DNA of 64,000 bases. Origin: Fodinibacter sp963730365. GTDB lineage: Bacteria; Actinomycetota; Actinomycetes; Actinomycetales; Dermatophilaceae. The position numbers and the translations under genes are program-made. Below are positions 37,521 to 45,201 of the stretch, one piece after another; within the stretch, counting starts at the first letter, position 1; each line of letters opens with the position of its first letter. The notes under the pieces were generated by a model. It searched no databases and was not told where the DNA came from. It saw nothing but the letters and a program-made list of their open reading frames with translations. The stretch lies in the NCBI GenBank assembly GCA_963730365.1, contig CAVSRM010000005.1:124001-188000 (forward strand), given 5' to 3'.

Positions 37521-38794
37521 AGGGGCGCCCCCGTCCCCGGGACGCCGAAACCCGACGCCACGTCGAGCAGGGCCCACATCGCGGCGTGCACCTCGCGCTC
37601 GATCTTCTCGTACTTCACGCCGGTGGGTGGGAAGAATCCCATCTCGCCCTGGGTCGCGTAGCCGCACTCGAGGGTGCAGGCGAAGGCCATCGGCTCGTTG
37701 GCGCGGAAAGGGCGGCCGAAGGCGTAGTCGTCGCACGCACCGGGCAGCGGCGCGCCCGAGATCCCGGGAAAGTACGGCAGGTAGAAGTCGACGGTCGGCA
37801 CGGCGGTGTAGGTCGACCGCGCACGAGCGGTCGCGTCCGCTCCGGCCTGGCTGCGGATCGTGTCGATCATGTGCGTCGCCATGGTCCGCTGCCACCGCTG
37901 AAGCGGGATGTCCGCGGTGTCCGGAACGTACTCCTCGTACGTGCCACCGATGACGTCGCGGCCCGAGCCCGGCGCTGCCGTGCGGTCCAGCGCGGCGTTC
38001 CCGAAGTTCTGTGATGGCGTCGCGCTCTGGTTCCGGGCGACGCCCCAGGGCAGGGCGATACTGCGACCGTAGGAGTGGGTGTCCATGAAGAACTGCGGTC
38101 GGAACGTGTCCACGAGCTCTTGGACGTTCTGGGTCTCGGGCTCGCTCGCGGCGCTGGCCCCTCGGAAGATCGGGTCACCGGCGGGGTCCGGGTCGCAGGT
38201 CCCGCGGGCTCCGTTGGTGAGGATCCATGTCTCGTCGTTGCTGGTGTAGTAGGGGTTCAGATCCCACTGCGAGGCGAAGTTGCGGTTCAGGTCGACGCCG
38301 TGGGTGACGCACGAACCGGGCCCGGAGACTCGTCGGTTGCCGCGCCAGCGCGCGCCCTGGGGTCCGGTGTCGCCGGCCGTGTTGCGGGTCAGTGAGTGGT
38401 TCCGCCCGTCCGGGTTCGCCATTGGGAGAATGATGATCACGACGTCGTCGACGAAGCGCTGGACGTCGGTGCGGTTGACGGTGGAACTGGCGTAGCGCAC
38501 CGGTCCGTCCCTGAAGGCCGGATAGTGCATCGTCGTACCGGCGTCGGCTGCCTGGACGAGCCGCTCGGCGAAGGAGAGCAGGGCGTCAGGGGGAGCCCAC
38601 TCGCGAGAGTGCAGGCCACCGACGAACATCGCCACGGGTGTGGCGGATGTTGCCGTCGCGGGAGCGATCTCGAGGTAGCTGACGGTGCGCCCCTCGATGG
38701 TCGCGTGGGCGAGGGCGGTCTTGCGGCATCGCGCACTCGTCGCGAGCGTGGTCATCCGGCCCTCGATGTCGGCGACGGAACTCGGGTAGACCAC
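37517..38794 (-). CDS. M14-family zinc carboxypeptidase
   Basis: A 425-residue protein. Zinc motif HxxE in GGLHSREWAPPD, then PMANPDGRNHSLT and the substrate-binding GVDLNRNFASQWD, the third zinc ligand H in FFMDTHSYGRS, and a late E in TLECGYATQGE as the likely catalytic Glu. This is a full M14 core of the A/B type. There is no signal peptide and no attached propeptide, which is unusual because most A/B-type relatives are secreted zymogens. The small protein encoded immediately upstream may supply a propeptide-like function. GTG 38794 starts 10 bp after that gene. It overlaps the DUF6603 gene by four bases. Confidence 0.9.
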   Translation of the reverse strand: MVYPSSVADIEGRMTTLATSARCRKTALAHATIEGRTVSYLEIAPATATSATPVAMFVGGLHSREWAPPDALLSFAERLVQAADAGTTMHYPAFRDGPVRYASSTVNRTDVQRFVDDVVIIILPMANPDGRNHSLTRNTAGDTGPQGARWRGNRRVSGPGSCVTHGVDLNRNFASQWDLNPYYTSNDETWILTNGARGTCDPDPAGDPIFRGASAASEPETQNVQELVDTFRPQFFMDTHSYGRSIALPWGVARNQSATPSQNFGNAALDRTAAPGSGRDVIGGTYEEYVPDTADIPLQRWQRTMATHMIDTIRSQAGADATARARSTYTAVPTVDFYLPYFPGISGAPLPGACDDYAFGRPFRANEPMAFACTLECGYATQGEMGFFPPTGVKYEKIEREVHAAMWALLDVASGFGVPGTGAPL

Positions 38795-38804
38795 GGTTCA
38801 GCCC

Positions 38805-39056
38805 CTACCCGACCGGCGGTCCGTCGTCGTGGAACGAGGCCATGTGGGTCGCGAGCTCGGCGTCGGTCACCTCGACCTCGACCGAGATGCCGAGGGCCTC
38901 GATGTCGGGGATCGCCGACTCGTCCATGAAGGTCGACATCGTGTTCCGGCCGCCACCCGCCTCGATCAGCGTGCGGTGGTCGAGGTAGAAGCCAGGGACG
39001 GTGAGCAACTGCTCGAACTGGGCCGGCGTGCCGGTCAGCAGCAAGATGGCCATCAT
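38805..39056 (-). CDS. Small protein, M14 propeptide-like candidate
   Basis: About 83 residues, first gene of the operon. Start ATG 39056 or the next codon 39053, with an AGGGGG stretch immediately upstream. The sequence MAILLLTGTPAQFEQLLT, then RNTMSTFMDESAIPDIEALG and ISVEVEVTDAELATHMASF has the beta-alpha-beta rhythm of carboxypeptidase activation peptides, in which a strand is followed by 'D-x-x-x-I-x-x-L-x-x-x-G-I' and an E-V strand. It could act as a separate chaperone or inhibitor of the adjacent enzyme. This is an inference from pattern only. The open frame extends upstream to 39185 but is not convincing there. Confidence 0.6.
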   Translation of the reverse strand: MMAILLLTGTPAQFEQLLTVPGFYLDHRTLIEAGGGRNTMSTFMDESAIPDIEALGISVEVEVTDAELATHMASFHDDGPPVG

Positions 39057-39187
39057 CCCCCTGTCTCGTCTCAGTGCGGGACGTGCAACGGCCACTCCCG
39101 CTCGTTCCGGTCGTTGCCGCGGCCCTGAGGGCGACGAACCACCGTGATGCCCGGCCCCTCCCTTGCGTCGACTCCGGTGGAGCACCG

Positions 39188-39215
39188 ACTATACGGCGAG
39201 TGACGGGGATCACAA
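39188..39215 (-). promoter_or_regulatory. Predicted sigma-70-type promoter of the six-gene operon
   Basis: On the minus strand TTGTGA (forward 39210-39215) and TATAGT (forward 39188-39193) are spaced by 16 bp, matching -35 and -10 elements at 4/6 and 5/6 positions. Transcription would start near 39181, leaving a leader of about 125 bases before ATG 39056. It is the only good promoter I see between the operon and the upstream oxidoreductase remnant. Confidence 0.5.
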
Positions 39216-39330
39216 CAGGGGCTGTTGGCTCGGCGTGGTCACCCGGATGCGCGCTTCGGAGCAGCCCTTTCCACGCGCCGTTGGCACACACGATTGCGGG
39301 TGGGATCACCTCGGTCCTTCGCGCCGCAGC

Positions 39331-40415
39331 TCAGATGACCTGGGGGAGCAGGACGATCTTGCCGACGTGCCTCTTGAGGAGGAACTCCCTCTGCGCTGCG
39401 ACGATGTCCTCCAGCGGGAACGTGCTCGCGACGAGGGGTCGGATCTCGTCCGCCTCGATCGCGGACACGAGGCCGGGGAAGACCGGCTCGTCCCACGCCG
39501 TGCAGCCGAGCAGCGTGAGGTCCTTGAGGTAGACCGTGCGCGTGTCGAGCTGGACGACCGGTCCGGCGATCGCACCGGACGAGGCGTACCGGCCGCCCCT
39601 CCTCAGGACACCGAGAACGGCACCGAAACCGGGCCCCGCGACGTTGTCGACCGCCACGTCGACCGACTCCGCTCCGATGGCCTCGACGAGATCCGCCTCG
39701 CGGCCACCACCCTGTCGGCCCCGATGGCGCGAACGGCGTCCGCCTTGGCGGCGCCGCACACCGCGGTCACGCTCGCCCCACGACGGGCCGCGAGCTGGAC
39801 CGTCGCCGAGCCGACCCCGCCCGACGCGCCGGTGACGAGCACCCGATCGCCCGGGCCGACCCGGGCGCGGTGGAGCATGTTCTCGGCCGTCCCGTAGGCG
39901 CAGGGGATCGAGCCGAGCTCGGCGTCGCTCCAGTCGCAGTCGACGGGGAAGACCTCACCCGCGGGGACGACGACGTACTGCGCGAAGGCTCCGTCGAAGT
40001 CCGAGGCCATCCACACGTTGTCCATCGACCCGAAGCCGTCGGGGCGCATGCACGGTCGTACGAGGACCCGGCCGCCGAGTGCCGAGATGTCGGTGTCCGG
40101 CCCGGCGGTCTCCACGACGCCGCAGCAGTCGGTGCCCTGGATGAGGGGGAAGGGGGTGGCCGCGTGCCACCCGCCGTCGGGCCGGTGCCGGGCGGGCTCC
40201 TCCGGGCCCTGCGCTGTCGTTGCGGTTCCCTCGGTGACCTCCGACGAGTACCACCCGAGACGGGTGTTGATCTCGGTGTTGTTCACCCCGGCGGCGAGCA
40301 TCCGGATGAGCACCTCGCCCGGCCCGGGCGCCGGGGTCGGCACCTCGCGGTACTCCATCCGGTCGTAGCCCCCGGTCCCGGTGGTGACCACCGCCATCAT
40401 CGTCTCCGAGGGCAT
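39331..40415 (-). pseudogene. Zinc-type alcohol dehydrogenase / quinone oxidoreductase, frameshifted
   Basis: An MDR-superfamily protein. ATG 40415 (MPSETMMAVVTTGTGGYDRM) leads into the GroES-like domain (VPTPAPGPGEVLIRMLAAGV; PLIQGTDCCGVVETAG) and a Rossmann NAD(P) motif (LVTGASGGVGSATVQLAARR). After GADRVVA the frame is lost, and the rest (ADLVEAIGAESVDVAVDNVA through GRYASSGAIAG to the end KRHVGKIVLLPQ) continues in another frame. Adding one C to the CC run at about 39702 joins them perfectly. The gene is either a recent pseudogene or intact with a sequencing error. There is no structural-zinc Cys cluster, so it is more quinone-oxidoreductase-like. Confidence 0.75.
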
Positions 40416-40609
40416 GGCCTCAGCATCCCGCCACCGGTACCAGGTGTCCACCGCGACACCTCCGCCCACACGTACTCCGTCCGGTCGTCCTCCGTCAGTA
40501 GGTCGCCCGAGGGCCAGAGGGGCGTACCGGGCTGTCGCGTCGACAGGGCGGTCCGGCGGTGGGGAGCCAGACCGTCACCCTCGGGCAGGTGGCTCACTAG
40601 TCTTCGGGT

Positions 40610-41290
40610 GTGGATTCGGTGCTCTGGTACGTCCTACCGCTGGCGATTGCGGTCGCTCTCAGTATCTTCCCGGTGCTGGCGGCTCTGTTGCTGCTGCTTG
40701 CCGGTAGCACCACCAGGCCCAGCGCCTCGTATGCCCTCGGGTGGTCGCTCGGCCTCGTCGTGCTGGTATCGACATTCGCGGTCGGCGCTCGGATGGTGCC
40801 GGGGGACTCATCCAGGTCCATGCCGGCGTGGGTTCACTACGTGGAGATCGCCGTCGGCGCAGTCCTCATCGTCGAGGGCGTCCTGTCGGCGATGCACCAG
40901 CGTCGCCGTGCCACACCAGCTGCCCCACCCGAATGGCTCCAGGCGGCCAGCAGCCTCGACGCTCGGCGCGCCTTTGCCTTCGGTGTGTTCATGAACGTAC
41001 GACCCAAGAACCTCGCCCTCACCTTCGCAGCGGGAGTCGCGATCGGAGCGGCCCCGATCACGCTGCTCGCAGGTGGACTCTCGATTCTCCTGTTCGTGGT
41101 CGTCGGTGTCTCCACCGTGGTCGGTCTCGTACTCGCCAACGTCCTGGCGCCGCGACGAGTACGACCCCTGCTCAGGACCCTTCATGCCTGGCTGGTGTCG
41201 AACGCATCCCTGGTGCTGAGGCTCTCGTTCGCAGTGATCGGGGGGATTCTCGTGACCATCGGCCTCACTGCTCTGACCGGGAGTTCCTGA
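40610..41290 (+). CDS. GAP family / SfLAP (sulfolipid-addressing-like) membrane protein
   Basis: A 226-residue protein starting at GTG 40610. Six membrane helices are arranged in two sets of three (LPLAIAVALSIFPVLAALLL; AFAFGVFMNVRPKNLALTFA). The N-V-R-P-K-N-L-A-L phrase in the middle is typical of the GAP/Sap family, which belongs to the LysE-like exporter superfamily. Mycobacterial Sap is needed for glycolipid export, but the substrate here is unknown. It is divergent from the frameshifted oxidoreductase. No ribosome-binding site of note. Confidence 0.8.
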   Translation: MDSVLWYVLPLAIAVALSIFPVLAALLLLLAGSTTRPSASYALGWSLGLVVLVSTFAVGARMVPGDSSRSMPAWVHYVEIAVGAVLIVEGVLSAMHQRRRATPAAPPEWLQAASSLDARRAFAFGVFMNVRPKNLALTFAAGVAIGAAPITLLAGGLSILLFVVVGVSTVVGLVLANVLAPRRVRPLLRTLHAWLVSNASLVLRLSFAVIGGILVTIGLTALTGSS

Positions 41291-41425
41291 GCCGTCTGTC
41301 CCTGGCATCGTCGGGGTGCCGTCGAGCTGGTCCCATTGCGTCGTCGCCGACGCCGCCTCGTCGACGGTCGGACGAAGGACGCGGGGTGAACACGTCGAAA
41401 GGGCAATACTTGTCCGGCGAGCGAC

Positions 41426-41600
41426 ATGGACTTCGAGTTCGAAGGTCCCGTGGTCGAGTGGCGGGACCGGCGCCGTTCTCCTTCGTGCCCATTCCGGAGG
41501 AAGAGAGCGCCGACGTCAAGATCGCCGCCCGGGGGGTGGAGTACCGCGGTCAGGTACCCGTGGTGGTCACCCGTCATGGCCGGCGCGGTGACCTCCGGTC
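41426..41600 (+). pseudogene. DUF1905 protein fragment, frameshifted and 3'-truncated
   Basis: ATG 41426 opens MDFEFEGPVVEWR, the standard beginning of DUF1905 proteins. The expected continuation GPAPFSFVPIPEEESADVK is present but in another frame. One missing G in the GGG run near 41465 explains this. The match continues to YRGQVPVVVTRHG and then stops, whereas the family runs on for another 40 or so residues. The 3' end overlaps the end of the convergent cyclase-like gene. It looks like a decayed remnant left at a recombination point. Confidence 0.55.
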
Positions 41601-42613
41601 CTTGCACGGAGCACGGCCAGCGCGGCGAGGGTGACGAGGGGGTTGTCGCGCCGCAGCCCCGAAGGACCCCAGTCGGCATAGCTGCCGCGGCTCATCACGT
41701 GATCGGCGGTGACCGCGTTCGTCGCCTCCCGCGGAAAGCCTCCCGTGGGGAGCCACTTGGATTCCAGCATCTCCACCGCATCGGAGCAGCGTGAGTCGTC
41801 CAGGCGTCCGAGGTCGGCCATCACCTGCAGCGCGAACAGGACGTCGAAGAACTGGATCGGGTAGTGGATCCGGTCGGGGCCCGGCTTGCCGGCCCAGTCG
41901 GGCACGATCAGGCTGTCATCGGACCGATGCCACAGCAGGCGCCGAGGCAGCATCAGGTCAGCCACCCGCTGCGCTGCATCGAGAGCAGCTGCATGGCCGT
42001 GTGCGCGCCCGTATGCCCACAGCCCCCGCGCCGGAATGAGCGACTCCTGGAAGGAGGAATGAGTGGCCCCACGGCTCTTGTCGCAGTTCCAGCCGCCGTC
42101 CGGCCACTGCCAGCCGATGAGCCGGTCCACGACATCGCGGGTGCGTTCCTCCTCCAGCCCCAGCCGCACGGAGTACCAGATCGCGTTGCCGTCCATGGAC
42201 GCGCAGTGCCGGACCCGGTCCTCCTGCCCGGAGAAGACCGCCGTCAGGGGCGGCTCGAGGAAGTGTTTCGAGAACAGCCAGTCGTGGACCTGGTGCACTA
42301 GCGGTCGCAGCCGCTCGTCGCCGACCGGGTAGTCGATCATCGCCAGACAGGTCAGCGTCCAGTGCGGGCCCTGCCACTTGCGGTACGTGTGGTGCAGCGT
42401 CTTGGCGTCCTGTCCCAAGACCCGCAGCAGCGACCGGGCGATCGCGGAGTCGGGGATGCGCTCCTGCATCGACCGGGCCTTCGGCGAGTCCGGACCCAGG
42501 CCTGCCAGCACGCTGGCCTTGTAGGCGAGGACCGGGTCCTCCGAGGCCGCCAACTGCTGGATCAACGCGTCGGACAGGGTGCGCCGTCGCTCTTGGACCT
42601 CGGCCTCGTCCAC
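41567..42613 (-). CDS. Squalene-cyclase-like alpha/alpha-toroid protein
   Basis: A 348-residue protein starting at GTG 42613. Repeated helix-turn-helix units carry Trp/Gly turns: QVHDWLFSKHFLEPPL, LIGWQWPDGGWNCDKS, LESKWLPTGGFPREAT. The second is a QW-type motif like those in terpene cyclases and prenyltransferase beta subunits. There is no DxDD or DxDDTA catalytic motif and the length is half that of squalene-hopene cyclase, so it is a single toroid, probably not a cyclase. H-C-A-S-M-D-G-N-A-I-W-Y in the middle may line the barrel. Function unknown. Confidence 0.7.
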   Translation of the reverse strand: MDEAEVQERRRTLSDALIQQLAASEDPVLAYKASVLAGLGPDSPKARSMQERIPDSAIARSLLRVLGQDAKTLHHTYRKWQGPHWTLTCLAMIDYPVGDERLRPLVHQVHDWLFSKHFLEPPLTAVFSGQEDRVRHCASMDGNAIWYSVRLGLEEERTRDVVDRLIGWQWPDGGWNCDKSRGATHSSFQESLIPARGLWAYGRAHGHAAALDAAQRVADLMLPRRLLWHRSDDSLIVPDWAGKPGPDRIHYPIQFFDVLFALQVMADLGRLDDSRCSDAVEMLESKWLPTGGFPREATNAVTADHVMSRGSYADWGPSGLRRDNPLVTLAALAVLRARTGGHRAGHDG

Positions 42614-42764
42614 GCCTCGGATCGTACCGCCGAGCCGAGCCCGCCGAGTCTGCAGAGCGGTAGCGGGACGTCATCGGATAGAGACCTTCGGCGCGGTGAC
42701 GCCCCAGGGCATCCTCGGGAGCGCTTCTGCAGGGCAGGATCGGCCCGCGCTCCACACGGCTCGC

Positions 42765-43106
42765 TCAGGCGAGCAGGCGGGCGCGGATCTCCGCGTGGCG
42801 AACGAGGAAGGTGTGTTCGTCCAGGCCCTTGCGGCGGAGCCACGACGTGACCTCGTCGTTGCACTTGCTCGCGTTGCACGGTCCGCAGGCCGGCGCGACG
42901 TTCTCGAGGGTGTAGCGCCCGCCGCGCGAGATCGGGAGCACGCAGTCGCGCTGTAGCGGTCGCCCGGTGACACCGCAGTACGCGCAGCCACCCCAGGCGG
43001 CCGTGAGTGCCGTCCACTGGTCGTCCGTGAGGTCGTGATCGACAGCGGACATCCGCCGCTGACGCCGCCGCGCCGCCCGCGCGCGTCGGCTCCTGTTCAC
43101 TGCCAT
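42765..43106 (-). CDS. HNH endonuclease-like protein with altered HNH core
   Basis: A 113-residue protein starting at ATG 43106, beginning with an Arg-rich tail (SRRARAARRRQRR). Zinc-type Cys pairs are C-A-Y-C and C-G-P-C. The core reads RDCVLPISRGGRYTLENV and PACGPCNASKCND. Where HNH enzymes usually have D-H before the P-L-S-R-G-G, this protein has D-C, so the first catalytic His is absent. The N and the zinc cysteines are kept. It could be a DNA-binding or repurposed HNH protein. It is divergent from the PPOX gene across 180 bp. Confidence 0.75.
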   Translation of the reverse strand: MAVNRSRRARAARRRQRRMSAVDHDLTDDQWTALTAAWGGCAYCGVTGRPLQRDCVLPISRGGRYTLENVAPACGPCNASKCNDEVTSWLRRKGLDEHTFLVRHAEIRARLLA

Positions 43107-43287
43107 GGTTACACCGTAGGCATCATCACGGCAACGGGCACGAGACCCGACGGGAAGCGGGTCAGGCAACTGGGCACCGCGCTGCGCGGATCTCGGCGCT
43201 GCAGCGGTGGGAGGCCGAGCTCGACCTCGCCGCGCTGCCTCGGACTGAACCATGGTGCACCTGCGGCCGGCGGCGTAGATTCGGCTG

Positions 43288-43812
43288 ATGGCCGAGATCC
43301 CGCCCGTGTACCGGACGCCTCGGGGGCTCTCTGACGACCTGCGCCGGCGACTGTCCGCCGAGGGGAACTGCGTCCTGGGGACGGTGGATCCCGACGGGTC
43401 GCCGCATCTCACCGAGGTGCTCTTCTCCCTCGGCGAGGACGACCGCGTGGCGGTGCCGACTCCCCACTCGACGCGGAAGGTCGCGAACGTCGTGGCCCGC
43501 CCCGTGGCGACTTTCTTCGTGTCGCTGCAGGGTGGGGGCTGGGTCTCGTGCACCGGCCCAGCGAGCGTCGTCACCGGAGAGGCGGCCGCCCGGACCAACG
43601 AAGGTATCCGGCAGAGGCTGCTCACCGAGGCGGGGCTCGCCACCATCGGCCTCGTCCTGGCGGCGTACGAGGACACGACCATCGAGATCGTTCCGACGCG
43701 CTGGCTCTCCTGGAGCTCGGACGAGATCCGCCCGAGGATCGAGGCGCTCGGCGGCGACGTCGAGGCCTACCCGCCGGACACCTGGTTCAAGGACCTCTCT
43801 GCTCGAGGCTGA
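43288..43812 (+). CDS. Pyridoxamine 5'-phosphate oxidase-family (PPOX) flavin/F420 protein
   Basis: A 174-residue split-barrel protein: NCVLGTVDPDGSPHLTEVLF (first strands), DRVAVPTPHSTRKVANVVAR (phosphate-binding region) and PVATFFVSLQGGGWVSCTGP. This is the layout of actinobacterial PPOX proteins that bind FMN or F420. The cofactor cannot be decided from sequence alone. Start ATG 43288 is the first in frame and matches the family length. It appears monocistronic. Confidence 0.8.
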   Translation: MAEIPPVYRTPRGLSDDLRRRLSAEGNCVLGTVDPDGSPHLTEVLFSLGEDDRVAVPTPHSTRKVANVVARPVATFFVSLQGGGWVSCTGPASVVTGEAAARTNEGIRQRLLTEAGLATIGLVLAAYEDTTIEIVPTRWLSWSSDEIRPRIEALGGDVEAYPPDTWFKDLSARG

Positions 43813-44018
43813 CCCGAGGGGGGTCACGCCGGTCGGCCCACCGCATACAGGTTCGCGGTGTGTGTTCGGGGTCCTCAGACGGGTCCGCCACCCCCGGGGG
43901 GGCTGCGGTCACCATGTGTGCTGGTGCAGTGCACCGCTACCGCTGGCGCGGTCCACGGGACTCTGCTGGAGATGGCCTCAGTGGCACGCGCCGCGTCCCT
44001 CGCGACAGGAGTTCGGGC

Positions 44019-44255
44019 ATGGAACCGCTACTCGGTGAGATCCGCTTGTTCGGCTTCACCTGGGCCCCGGAAGGGTGGGCCGAGTGCAAGGGACAGATGA
44101 TGCCGATCGAACAGAACCAGGCCCTGTACTCCCTGCTCGGACCGGCATACGGCGGAGATGGGCGAACCACCTTTGCCCTTCCTACGGTGCCAGGACCGAG
44201 TGGTGGGGGGATCTACTGCATCGCGGTGAATGGCGTCTACCCGCAGAGGCCGTAG
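44019..44255 (+). CDS. Short phage-tail-collar (Mdp-type) protein
   Basis: A 78-residue protein. GEIRLFGFTWAPEGWAECKG, QMMPIEQNQALYSLLG and YGGDGRTTFALP form the tail-collar fold unit seen in microcystin-dependent-type proteins. The end GGGIYCIAVNGVYPQRP matches the usual C-terminus of the short single-domain versions, so this is probably complete rather than truncated. In longer relatives the unit is part of tail-fibre-like structures. No other phage genes are nearby. Its role is unknown. Confidence 0.75.
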   Translation: MEPLLGEIRLFGFTWAPEGWAECKGQMMPIEQNQALYSLLGPAYGGDGRTTFALPTVPGPSGGGIYCIAVNGVYPQRP

Positions 44256-44395
44256 GGCCCCGAGCGTTGACGGACCCACGTGCTTCGTGGGCGTGGTCCG
44301 CGTGGGCAGGTGGTCGCACGCTTCCTCGGTGACGCCCATCCCGTTCCCGCCGGGGCCTCCGGTCGAGCCGGTCCGTCGTTTGCGGCGCCGGAGCC

Positions 44396-44845
44396 TCACC
44401 CGATGGGCAGCGGGGTTCCGCGCGTCAGGAAGTCCGTGAGGGCACGGCGGGACACGGCCTCGGTCGTCTGCAGGAGCTGGTCGCTCGGCGATGCGGATTC
44501 GTGCAGCTGACGGCTCACCTCCCGGACCAGCGCCTCGACGTCCGCAGCCGGCACGGCACCGGCGTATCCCAGCGCGAGGCGTGCCCCCAGCGCCGACTCC
44601 GCATCGCGTAGCTCGGTGGACGCGGACGCCACGACCACCGTGCGCTCCAACGTCGCCGATTCAGCGGCGCTGGCCCCGGAGGCAGGGCCCGCGACGAGGG
44701 CCGAGGTGACGAGCGCCAGGCTTGCAGCGGCGCTCCTGCCCCGAGGCACGAGCGTGCCCAGCCGGGTGGGCACCCTCCGGCGGGACGTCGATGGTGTCAC
44801 CCGCGCAGCAGACGGGCCGTGGGCGGAACGACGACGCAAGTCCAT
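44396..44845 (-). CDS. Hypothetical secreted or Ala-rich helical protein
   Basis: A 149-residue protein. An Arg-rich start is followed by a hydrophobic stretch (AAASLALVTSALVAGPASGA) that could be a signal sequence ending at A-S-A-A-E. The remainder is a polar helical domain (LERTVVVASASTELRDAESA, then AADVEALVREVSRQLHESAS and LTDFLTRGTPLPIG). No family recognised. The long Arg/Ser-rich leader suggests the true start may be internal. It is preceded by two hairpins. Confidence 0.45.
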   Translation of the reverse strand: MDLRRRSAHGPSAARVTPSTSRRRVPTRLGTLVPRGRSAAASLALVTSALVAGPASGASAAESATLERTVVVASASTELRDAESALGARLALGYAGAVPAADVEALVREVSRQLHESASPSDQLLQTTEAVSRRALTDFLTRGTPLPIG

Positions 44846-44884
44846 GACCGAAGGATCTCGCGCGTTCCTGTCAGGACCCTCGGT

Positions 44885-44908
44885 CCTCCCTGTCGATCAG
44901 CAGGGAGG
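44885..44908. repeat. 8-bp stem hairpin
   Basis: CCTCCCTG (44885-44892) and CAGGGAGG (44901-44908) are perfect complements with an 8-base loop. On the minus strand this sits about 40-60 bases upstream of the 149-residue gene's start, so it may be part of that gene's leader. Confidence 0.45.
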
Positions 44909-44918
44909 AAACAGACGC

Positions 44919-44955
44919 GAACGGCCGCCCCGACAGGGTGCCGGGACGGCCGTTC
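44919..44955. terminator. Strong hairpin, probable terminator of the nuclease-helicase transcript
   Basis: GAACGGCCG (44919-44927) and CGGCCGTTC (44947-44955) form a perfect 9-bp stem, extended inside by CCCG/CGGG. It lies about 250 bases beyond the minus-strand stop of the 1192-residue gene. No T-run. Confidence 0.45.
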
Positions 44956-45201
44956 GGAGAGTCGATGCTCAGCTGTCCGTGTGCCGTGAGCTGACGGGCG
45001 AGCGCAGGAGCGACAAGGGTCGCGAGCCCTCGGCTTGGCGGGCAAGGGGACGGCGGCGCGACGATGGCCTTTGCCCGTCCCGTCCCTCTCGCCATGGAGT
45101 CGGATGGGCATGGGCCCGGGGCGACGAGCTGCACCGTCCTCGACGGAAGATGGCGGTCCCGGCGCAGGAGGTCGCGGGTCCGTCGACAGGCGACGCGGCC
45201 G

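Larger units (their letters stand above)
44846..45201. other. Intergenic region with two tandem hairpins
   Basis: About 355 bp without a credible gene, between the start of the secreted-protein gene and the stop of the nuclease-helicase gene, both on the minus strand. Two strong inverted repeats (listed separately) lie at its left. The remainder shows no coding bias that I trust. Confidence 0.5.

Noticed and set aside
24405..39056. Idea that the giant-gene operon is a type VI, Tc-toxin or contractile injection system
   Set aside because: No sheath, tube, spike, baseplate, ClpV-like ATPase, Rhs/YD repeats or TcA/B/C features could be found in the six proteins.
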